Of a stretch of DNA of 64,000 nt, positions 53,826 to 60,461 are shown piece by piece. The translations under genes were made by a program, and so were the position numbers. This DNA is from JADGQN01 sp035315185 (GTDB taxonomy: Bacteria > Desulfobacterota > Syntrophorhabdia > Syntrophorhabdales > WCHB1-27). Every line of letters starts with the position of its first letter. Within the stretch, counting starts at the first letter, position 1. The notes beneath the pieces are model-generated. The model made no database searches. It was not told the DNA's origin and saw only the letters and a program-made list of their open reading frames with translations. Location of the stretch: contig DATFYE010000194.1 in NCBI GenBank assembly GCA_035315185.1, positions 1 through 64,000 of the forward strand. The letters are read 5' to 3'.

Positions 53826-54730
53826 GAAAGAGTTACGAGATAAGAAGAACCCCGTTTTCTGTCCGCAAAGAGACCATCCGCGCTGTAGACAGGATCTCTT
53901 TTGATCTTGAGCAGGGACAGACGTTGGGGCTTGTCGGCGAGAGCGGTTGCGGCAAGAGTACTGTCGCAAAATGCATAACCATGCTCGAGAAGCCTGATGA
54001 GGGGCGCATTCTTTTCATGGGCCGCGACTGGGTCAATATGGCAGAGAGGCAACGGAAGGGCCTCCGCAAAGAGATGCAGATCATCTTCCAGGACCCGTTC
54101 TCTTCTCTCAATCCGAGAAAGAGGGTACTCGATACTATTGCGGAACCGCTCAAGGTTCACCGGATGGTCGAGAAAGGCAGCCTGACCGAGAAAGTACTTG
54201 AAGTCTTGAAGAGCGTCGGCCTTGACGAAGACTTTCTGAAAAAGTATCCTCACGAAATGAGCGGGGGGCAGAGACAGCGCGTAGCTATCGGAAGGGCTCT
54301 GGCAACCGCTCCTTCTTTCATCGTGGCTGATGAGCCCGTGTCATCCCTGGATGTTTCCGTGCAAGCCCAAATAATTAACCTCTTTCTGGATATACGGGAG
54401 CGCTTCAGGATCTCCATGCTCTTTATTTCTCATGACCTCAATATCGTGAGATTCATCTCAGACCGGACCATGGTCATGTACCGGGGAAAAGTCGTGGAAA
54501 CCGGAGAAACGGAAGAACTGTTTTCCCATCCATTGCATCCTTATACCCGGCTGCTGATGCAGGCATCGAATGACCAGGAGAGAGAAACGGAGGGTCAGGG
54601 TGCCAAGTCGAATGATGGCTGTGTCTTTCTCGATGGGTGCAGTGAGAGGAAAGAGATGTGCGCAGACGACTCACCGATGCTGAAGGGTCCTTCGAGCCAT
54701 TCCGTCGCCTGCTTCCTGTATCCGGAATAA
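53795..54730 (+). CDS. Oligopeptide/dipeptide-type ABC transporter ATPase (OppF/DppF-like)
   Basis: 311 residues from ATG 53795; a second ATG at 53804 is possible. Walker A GESGCGKST, signature MSGGQRQRVAIG, Walker B FIVADEPVSSLD, and a C-terminal Cys region (CVFLDGCSERKEMC). Overlaps the OppD-like gene by 31 bp. The two form a heterodimer. They are flanked on both sides by copies of the same dispersed repeat. Confidence 0.88.
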   Translation: MGAMLSVSELRKSYEIRRTPFSVRKETIRAVDRISFDLEQGQTLGLVGESGCGKSTVAKCITMLEKPDEGRILFMGRDWVNMAERQRKGLRKEMQIIFQDPFSSLNPRKRVLDTIAEPLKVHRMVEKGSLTEKVLEVLKSVGLDEDFLKKYPHEMSGGQRQRVAIGRALATAPSFIVADEPVSSLDVSVQAQIINLFLDIRERFRISMLFISHDLNIVRFISDRTMVMYRGKVVETGETEELFSHPLHPYTRLLMQASNDQERETEGQGAKSNDGCVFLDGCSERKEMCADDSPMLKGPSSHSVACFLYPE

Positions 54731-54867
54731 CAGCAATTCGTCTTCAAGTGTATACCTTCCGGGTACCCGCTTGCAGGTGTGCTACGTCGCCCTCCTCGAC
54801 GTACTCTTAGTACGCCTGCGTCGGCTCCTCGCTGCCGTCTCGGTCTCCACTCGAATCCAAATTGCTG
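54731..54867 (+). repeat. Dispersed intergenic repeat, copy 3
   Basis: 137 bp, most diverged copy. Inverted ends CAGCAATTCGTCTTCAAG and, from the right, CAGCAATTTGGATTCGAG. The core has changed (CGACGTACTC...GTACGCCTGCGTCGG) but keeps its inner complementarity. The stop codon and last ~20 residues of the facing glycosyltransferase gene lie inside it. Confidence 0.82.
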
Positions 54868-56381
54868 TAAGTTTCTGCCCCCTCCGGTCCCCCGGGTACC
54901 CGCTTGCGGGGGTTATTTTTGAATGTAACTTGGTGTGAGCTTCTTGTAGTTCCGCGAGTAATCCAAGCGCCCTGATGTCGGCACGTCAGAAAAGCATACG
55001 GTATAATCCACTGGCACGCGAGGACCCAGAAAAATTCGTACAAGATTACCCACAGAAAATCCGAGTCGCGCTCGTTGCGGTAGTAAATGAGCGCCATGGT
55101 CACGCCGAGCAGTGTTATCATCACCACATGCCGGAACAGCCAGAGTGGTTTGGTGAGCATGAGTGCGTAACTCTGACCGATGAGCACGTAGGGCACCACG
55201 AGAGTTGAAGCGACCAGCACGGAGTTGATCCGGAACCCCCACACGTAGTCAGCCCGGAACGGTTTGAAGAGGTAAGAAAAGAGGAATGCGGTTTCCCTGA
55301 TATTGCTCCGGGCCCAACGAAGGAACATCTTCGTCATCCCCGCATACGAGATGGGCATCTTGCTCCACACCACCGCATTAGACTGATAGATTGAATAAAA
55401 GCCTTGAGCCGTGATCAGGTTCGTCAAGGCGCGGTCTTCCCCGGTCAGACAGGCCACCCCCAGGAATCTCTGGTGGATCCATCTGGAGAGGACCGGCTTA
55501 ACAGCCGAAGCTCGGTAAATCGAAAGTGCCCCAGGGGTGGTAAGAAGTCCGCGGATCTGGCTCTGATAAGCCCTGGAGAATGCGAACGATAGGGAGAAGG
55601 AGATCTTCAGGAATCGGGTTATGAGGCTGTCATTCCGGTTGAGCACCTTAACACTGCCCGCCACACAGCCAATCTTGGGATCGTGCACCAGAGCGCTCAC
55701 CCCGTTTTCTAATGCATCAGGCTCTACGACGCTGTCGGAATCGACGGTGATCCAGACCTCTCCGGTGGCCTTGCCAAAGCCCCTGTGTAAAGCATCTCGT
55801 TTGCCTCTGTTTTCAGGATTTCGGATGGTCAGCACCTCGATCTTCGCTTCGTGGACGGCCCTCTGAATGTATTGCCACGTATCGTCGGTGCTGCCATCGT
55901 CAACAACAATCACCTGTAATCTATCCCTGGGGTAAGAGCCGTTTGCAACCGACAGAATGGAGTCTCGTACAAGAGGCCCCTCGTTGTAGACAGGGATAAC
56001 GATAGACACAGAGGGGAGCTCGCTCTCCGCCACCGGCGGCAAGGGGCGATAGCGGAGCCAGAGCGAAACTCTCCAGATCAGAGCCACATAGTGGGCGAAT
56101 CCGTAGCTCGTCAAAGACCAGAGCCAGAGATTGCCGAGAGCAGTGTCAGGGATAAACCTGAACAGAGTGTGGAAGGTTCCTGACCACCAAGCAGCAACCA
56201 GAAGCGATGCGGCCCCGAGAGCGATTGCCATTTTGACCCAACACTCCCACGGGGGCGTATTCGAGAGCCCCGGCGCGGGGTAACGAAATGAAGATGAGTA
56301 GACCAGCTTGAGCGAAGCAGAAGATGAATGTGTGGGGGTGAGGAGTTCCGGCCCGCTGCTCCCTGCACGGTTTGATAACAC
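54807..56381 (-). CDS. Family 2 processive glycosyltransferase (hyaluronan/chitin/cellulose-synthase-like)
   Basis: 524 residues from GTG 56381, six bases after GGAGG. The long upstream extension of the frame is riboswitch and leader and should not be translated. Two N-terminal helices (about 50-66 and 83-105), GT-A core with VVDDGSTDD (160), VDSDS (213), GEDRAL (314) and a QxxRW-like FLRWARSN (353-360), then about four C-terminal helices. The RW of the processive motif is kept but Gln is not. Makes and exports a polysaccharide of unknown composition. Its tail (SNLDSSGDRDGSEE) is encoded by the dispersed repeat. Controlled by a c-di-GMP-I riboswitch. Confidence 0.85.
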   Translation of the reverse strand: MLSNRAGSSGPELLTPTHSSSASLKLVYSSSFRYPAPGLSNTPPWECWVKMAIALGAASLLVAAWWSGTFHTLFRFIPDTALGNLWLWSLTSYGFAHYVALIWRVSLWLRYRPLPPVAESELPSVSIVIPVYNEGPLVRDSILSVANGSYPRDRLQVIVVDDGSTDDTWQYIQRAVHEAKIEVLTIRNPENRGKRDALHRGFGKATGEVWITVDSDSVVEPDALENGVSALVHDPKIGCVAGSVKVLNRNDSLITRFLKISFSLSFAFSRAYQSQIRGLLTTPGALSIYRASAVKPVLSRWIHQRFLGVACLTGEDRALTNLITAQGFYSIYQSNAVVWSKMPISYAGMTKMFLRWARSNIRETAFLFSYLFKPFRADYVWGFRINSVLVASTLVVPYVLIGQSYALMLTKPLWLFRHVVMITLLGVTMALIYYRNERDSDFLWVILYEFFWVLACQWIIPYAFLTCRHQGAWITRGTTRSSHQVTFKNNPRKRVPGGPEGAETYSNLDSSGDRDGSEEPTQAY

Positions 56382-56486
56382 TATATTCCTCCGCAAGGTG
56401 TGCGGCCTCGTTGTGCCGCATCCTCCGGGAGGTGCTTCGGTCGGTGCACGGCCGCTCTTGAGCCGGTCCGGGAGCGACCTTTGCAT

Positions 56487-56578
56487 CACCCGGCAACCCT
56501 GCTGCCATGGCTTTGGCGAACCAAAGCTTTAGGCCAGTGGCTTTGCGTCCCACCCTTTCGAATGGTTTGCCTTTATCA
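56487..56578 (-). promoter_or_regulatory. c-di-GMP-I (GEMM-I) riboswitch
   Basis: Minus strand: AAAGGCAAACC, then ATTCGAAAGGGT with the GAAA tetraloop, GGGACGCAAAGCC, ACTGGCC...GGCAGCAGGGTTGCCG. The first half is nearly identical to the well-known Vibrio Vc2 aptamer. Both Gs before CAAACC are kept, which favours c-di-GMP over the cGAMP-type variant with A at that place. About 105 nt with G/C-rich stems separate it from the GTG start of the glycosyltransferase. Confidence 0.92.
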
Positions 56579-56727
56579 GGTTCGCAATGATTTTCGGCCC
56601 GTTTTCTAAAAAACTTGAGATGCCCGAGATAGGCTTTATTGGTCTCGATGAAGATCTTATTTAAAACTTAGGCCCATTTGCCGATAACATTATAAATCAG
56701 ACGATATGCTGACGCCGAGGGTGTGGT

Positions 56728-58029
56728 TTGCTTAGAGTCTTTCTTTCGCTCAAGGATTCTCATAATGATGTGCTCCCGCTTCTTGATGGGCACCAGGTGG
56801 ATGTGCATAACGGCACTGGGTCCTTCCAGCAGAAGATAGCCACAGGTAATTACCATCTGGTACTATCGGACGCTGATGCCTCAATGGTACCCTCAATCAA
56901 GCTGGCAGACCCCAGGGTCGAGGTGATCCTGATCGGCAATCATCGAGACGACGGAGTCGAAGCAATCAGAGAAGGAGCCTGGGCCCACTTTTCGACGCCC
57001 CTCGACCTCGATCGGTTAAAAGCAACCATCGAGGAAATTGTCGATATGTTCGAGATCCGCAGCGAGACTGCGCGGCTGGAGGAGCAGCTCGACTCCAAGT
57101 ACACCTTTGCGGGTATCGTGGCAAGGAACCCGAAGATGTTGGAAATCTGCTCCTTCATAAGGAGAATAGCTCCCTACTTCAAGATGGTCACGATCATGGG
57201 AGAGACGGGTACAGGCAAGGAAGTGGTCGCCAGGGCCATACATAGCTTGAGCGCAAAGCAGAAAGACCCTTTACTGGTCTGTAACTGCGGGGGATTCGTC
57301 GAGACATTGATAGAATCTGAACTGTTCGGTCACAAACAAGGATCCTTCACTGGCGCAATAAAGGACAAGGTGGGTCTGTTTGAGGCGGCTGGTGAAGGGG
57401 CCCTTTTTATGGATGAAATCGGAGAGCTGCCGCTTTCCTTCCAGCCGCATCTGCTCAGGGTACTCCAGAATGGAGAATTCAGGCCGGTGGGAAGCAGCCA
57501 GGCTATATTCTCCAAATGTCGGGTGATAGCCGCGACCAGCAAGAATCTTTCCCATGAGATGAAGAACGGCAAGTTCAGGGAGGACCTGTTCTACAGAATT
57601 ACGCCTTTAACCATTACCATCCCACCCTTGCGCGAACGAAAGGATGACATACCGTTGCTCTCCCGTTTTTTTCTTAATAAATCAAACGCAGCCACAGGAA
57701 AAAAAATCGTAGGCATATCGAGGTCTGCCCAGGCTGTGCTGATGTCTCATGATTGGCCGGGTAATGTGCGCGAGCTGGAAAATGTTATCGAGCAGGCCGT
57801 GATTCTCGCCCCGGAGTCCTTCATAAAGGTGGAGCACCTGCCCGGTTATTTGCAGGAGGCAGGCATCAGACACCATGCTTCAGACACATCCCTGGCGGAC
57901 GTGATCAGAAAACATCTGGAAGCGACGCTTTCGGTGTGTGACGGAAATAAAAGCGAGACCGCGCGCAGGCTGGGCTTAAGTCGGCGCGCCCTCTTGCGCT
58001 GGATCGAAAAATATAACATAGCGCCGTAG
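56728..58029 (+). CDS. Sigma-54-dependent activator with degenerate receiver domain (PilR/NtrC-like)
   Basis: 433 residues, TTG start with GAGGG upstream. Receiver-like domain (1-105): an Asp is at 48, but the acidic pair near residues 8-10 is missing and the conserved Lys is Thr90 (STPLD), so normal phosphorylation is doubtful. AAA+ domain: Walker A GETGTGKE (158), loop 1 GSFTGA (205-210; GAFTGA is usual), Walker B ALFMDE (225). Fis-type HTH at the end (KSETARRLGLSRRALLRW). It lies among four sigma-54 promoters of secretion and pilus genes, its probable targets. No partner histidine kinase is adjacent. Confidence 0.85.
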   Translation: MLRVFLSLKDSHNDVLPLLDGHQVDVHNGTGSFQQKIATGNYHLVLSDADASMVPSIKLADPRVEVILIGNHRDDGVEAIREGAWAHFSTPLDLDRLKATIEEIVDMFEIRSETARLEEQLDSKYTFAGIVARNPKMLEICSFIRRIAPYFKMVTIMGETGTGKEVVARAIHSLSAKQKDPLLVCNCGGFVETLIESELFGHKQGSFTGAIKDKVGLFEAAGEGALFMDEIGELPLSFQPHLLRVLQNGEFRPVGSSQAIFSKCRVIAATSKNLSHEMKNGKFREDLFYRITPLTITIPPLRERKDDIPLLSRFFLNKSNAATGKKIVGISRSAQAVLMSHDWPGNVRELENVIEQAVILAPESFIKVEHLPGYLQEAGIRHHASDTSLADVIRKHLEATLSVCDGNKSETARRLGLSRRALLRWIEKYNIAP

Positions 58030-58085
58030 CCATACTAATGACCAAAAGCGCCCATTATGCCAAAATCGACCAGCTCCTGAAACGA

Positions 58086-58121
58086 GTCTATCTGGTCTAT
58101 CTGGTCTATCTAGTCTACCTT
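58086..58121. repeat. 9-bp tandem repeat (GTCTATCTG type)
   Basis: Four units in a row: GTCTATCTG, GTCTATCTG, GTCTATCTA, GTCTACCTT. The same motif occurs once at 29746 and in reverse at 30350-30380. It lies in the 58030-58421 gap, which otherwise holds only the pilA promoter and leader. Confidence 0.75.
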
Positions 58122-58275
58122 GTCTCTGCAGCATTGGACCGAACAGGCCAGATGGACTAAATGGACCGTGGGCATGACCGACCCTGTCCAAAAGCGCCCA
58201 GTGCGTGGAATAGCAAAAAAGGCGGCAGTATCCGAAAACCTAACACAGGTACGGATTTCCAGGGGGCAGGACTTC

Positions 58276-58291
58276 TGGCATGCCCCTTGCT
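58276..58291 (+). promoter_or_regulatory. Sigma-54 promoter of pilA
   Basis: TGGCAT-GCCCC-TTGCT with correct GG/GC spacing. Transcription would start near 58303, about 120 nt before the pilin ATG. Sigma-54 control of pilA through PilR is known in several proteobacteria. Confidence 0.75.
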
Positions 58292-58421
58292 AATAAGTCA
58301 GTCATGTTTACAGATTTGCAGCGAGTTAGAGAAGCAAATTACACGGGGAGGGAGGTGAAACAAAACTTACACTCAGCAGTAAGACGTATGTTCTAATCAA
58401 AATCCTTAGGAGGAATCTAAC

Positions 58422-58850
58422 ATGAAGATAAGAAGGGGAACAAAAGGTTTCACGCTTATTGAGTTACTGATAGTCATCGCGATCATTGGTATCCTGGCAG
58501 CCATCGCAATTCCTGCATATACGGGATATACGGGCAGGGCAAAGATTGCAGGAGTGGTCCATTCCATGGGCGCCATAAAGACGGCAGTGGGGGCCTATTT
58601 CGTTGAGAATGGTGCAACTCCCGCGGCAGCCGACGTCACTGCTATCAAGACCCAATTCGGGATCGATATTGCTACCCAGTACGCAACGTACGCGGTGTCA
58701 GCCGGCGCCGGTTGCGGTACAATAACTGCGACTATCCAGAACGTTAATGCCGACACGAACACCTTCAACCTCACGCTGACGCCGGATGCAACCTGTAAGA
58801 CCTGGACCTGGGGTGGATCAGTACCGGCTTCTTATATGCCGAAAGGCTAG
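58422..58850 (+). CDS. pilA: Major type IV pilin
   Basis: 142 residues with a strong AGGAGG site. Leader of nine (MKIRRGTKG), then FTLIELLIVIAIIGILAAIAIP, the classical N-methylated helix (Glu at mature position 5). The C-terminal disulfide loop is Cys98-Cys125. The mature protein has about 133 residues, so it is a normal-length pilin and not the short, aromatic-rich type reported for Geobacter. It stands alone between a sigma-54 promoter and a strong terminator, as expected for a highly expressed major subunit. Confidence 0.92.
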   Translation: MKIRRGTKGFTLIELLIVIAIIGILAAIAIPAYTGYTGRAKIAGVVHSMGAIKTAVGAYFVENGATPAAADVTAIKTQFGIDIATQYATYAVSAGAGCGTITATIQNVNADTNTFNLTLTPDATCKTWTWGGSVPASYMPKG

Positions 58851-58868
58851 TTGACGCTCAGTGATATT

Positions 58869-58900
58869 GAGGGGGCCTATTAACGGGCCCCCTCTTTTTT
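58869..58900 (+). terminator. Rho-independent terminator of pilA
   Basis: GAGGGGGCC / GGGCCCCCTC stem around a short A/T-rich loop, followed by TTTTTT. Confidence 0.92.
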
Positions 58901-58940
58901 CAGCATGGGAAGAGTACGCGCATTTGGATTGGCTGAGCAT

Positions 58941-58963
58941 CCCATCACGACAGGCGTGATGGG
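58941..58963. repeat. 9-bp hairpin upstream of pilD
   Basis: CCCATCACG and CGTGATGGG around a 5-nt loop. No T-run directly follows. It lies about 75 bp before the prepilin peptidase start and may be a regulatory or termination site. Confidence 0.5.
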
Positions 58964-59036
58964 CACGCCCGTTTTAGGGGCCTTGCTGCAAGGTTGCTTC
59001 ATCCTTTACCTGAGTGTGTGATAAGATGGATACCTG

Positions 59037-59918
59037 ATGCCTATTTTCTGGTCTGTGCTTTTCTTTGTGCTCGGCGCCCTCATCGGTAGCTTTCTCAATG
59101 TCTGTATCTACAGGCTGCCCAGGGGAAAATCGATTGTGACTCCCGGCTCCTCATGTACCCTTTGCGGAGCGCCCATCCATTTCTACGACAATATACCGAT
59201 CATCAGCTATATGGTCTTGAGGGGCAGGTGCAGGCACTGCAAGGCCGTCATCTCAGGGCGATATGTCGTGGTCGAACTCCTGACCGCTTTGCTCTATGCG
59301 GCGCTCTTCAGCATTTACGGGTTTTCCATTGAATTGCCTGTGGTGCTGCTTTTTGCCTCCTTGCTCATCGTAATATCTTTTATCGACCTTGATTTCAGGA
59401 TCATCCCCGATATCTTAAGCCTCGGCGGGATAATAGCAGGCTTGGTGCTCTCCCTTTTCAGGTCGTCAATTCCAGGGGACCCATCATTGCAGCCATCAAT
59501 CTCCTATTTATCAAAGTGGCCAGCGCTGCTCCCTTCTCTAGTTGGAATTTTATTAGGTGGGGGCATTCTCTGGGTTATCGCCGAATTATACGCGCGTGCC
59601 AGGAAGCAAGAAGGCATGGGTGGTGGCGATATCAAACTCCTTGCAATGTTCGGCGCTTTTTATGGGTGGGAGGGAGCCATCTTTTCTCTCGTCTCAGCGT
59701 CGTTTGTGGGCTCCCTCGTGGGTCTTCCCCTGGCCCTGCTTAATCGTAAAGGGCTGAAGTATGAGATTCCTTTTGGACCCTTTCTCTGTTTTGGTGCGCT
59801 GCTTTACGTGTTTCTGTCGCCTAACCATAGGGTTTTGAACGACTTGGTAGTTGGATTCAGTCAGGTAAGTGAGTGGCTAGTAGCATTAATAGGCCGTGCT
59901 TTACGCAGTGGTGGGTGA
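59037..59918 (+). CDS. pilD: Prepilin peptidase / N-methyltransferase
   Basis: 293 residues, about eight membrane helices. N-terminal domain with two Cys pairs (CTLC 40-43, CRHC 65-68); aspartyl-protease residues Asp117 (FIDLDFRIIPD) and Asp198 (GGGDIKL). Cleaves leaders of the pilins in this region and methylates the new N-terminus at the inner membrane. The next gene begins 11 bp after it. Confidence 0.93.
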   Translation: MPIFWSVLFFVLGALIGSFLNVCIYRLPRGKSIVTPGSSCTLCGAPIHFYDNIPIISYMVLRGRCRHCKAVISGRYVVVELLTALLYAALFSIYGFSIELPVVLLFASLLIVISFIDLDFRIIPDILSLGGIIAGLVLSLFRSSIPGDPSLQPSISYLSKWPALLPSLVGILLGGGILWVIAELYARARKQEGMGGGDIKLLAMFGAFYGWEGAIFSLVSASFVGSLVGLPLALLNRKGLKYEIPFGPFLCFGALLYVFLSPNHRVLNDLVVGFSQVSEWLVALIGRALRSGG

Positions 59919-59929
59919 CAAGAAGATTC

Positions 59930-60433
59930 ATGCGTTCCTCAGTCTCTTGTCTGCACAATGAGTCTTGTTCCCGAGGCCTGAGCCTTCTCGAGCTGCTTGT
60001 CGTATTGGTAATTCTTGCCATCGGTGTTACGGTTGCAGTGCCGAACTTGTCCCTTTGGATAGAGAAGTACACTATGTGGAAAGCGCGCAGACAACTGGTC
60101 ACAGACCTGCAGCTCGCAAAAATGAGGGCTGTCTCTCAAGGCGTGCAACACAGGGTATCCTTTGATACAGCAACCGCATCGTACAAGATAGAACAGGGCG
60201 ATGCCGCGAGAGGATCCGCGGCGTGGAGTCAGATCGGCATTACCCGCGCCCTCTCTGACCCACAAAATCCCCACCACGCCAACGGCGTGGCCCTGGCAAC
60301 CAACCTCGCCAATAATGCGGTGATCTTTTCCACGAAGGGTACCGCCTCGCCAGCAGGTACGGTGACTCTCAGATCCACAAACTACACAGGACACGTCACG
60401 GTGATTCTAGCGGGGAGGATTCGCTCCGGATGA
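59930..60433 (+). CDS. FimT/GspH-like minor pseudopilin (second copy)
   Basis: 167 residues. Leader of 16 ending CSRG, then LSLLELLVVLVILAIGVTVAVP. Like its paralogue at 49162 it has LVTDLQLAKMRAVSQ and the VIFSTKGTASPAG beta turn; the two share order and spacing of motifs and probably arose by duplication. Sits between pilD and the O-ligase-like gene. Confidence 0.85.
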   Translation: MRSSVSCLHNESCSRGLSLLELLVVLVILAIGVTVAVPNLSLWIEKYTMWKARRQLVTDLQLAKMRAVSQGVQHRVSFDTATASYKIEQGDAARGSAAWSQIGITRALSDPQNPHHANGVALATNLANNAVIFSTKGTASPAGTVTLRSTNYTGHVTVILAGRIRSG

Positions 60434-60461
60434 AGACGCATGCGACGGGCGTAACCTGATT

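Noticed and set aside
56382..56489. Upstream extension of the glycosyltransferase frame
   Set aside because: This part is the 3' edge of a GEMM riboswitch and its expression platform; the ribosome site points to GTG 56381.
58086..58121. CRISPR-like array
   Set aside because: Units are 9 bp and directly adjacent without spacers; this is a simple tandem repeat. No CRISPR array or cas gene was found in the window.
58941..58963. Terminator before pilD
   Set aside because: A good hairpin but without a T-run; a clear terminator already lies at 58869-58900, so it is reported only as an inverted repeat.
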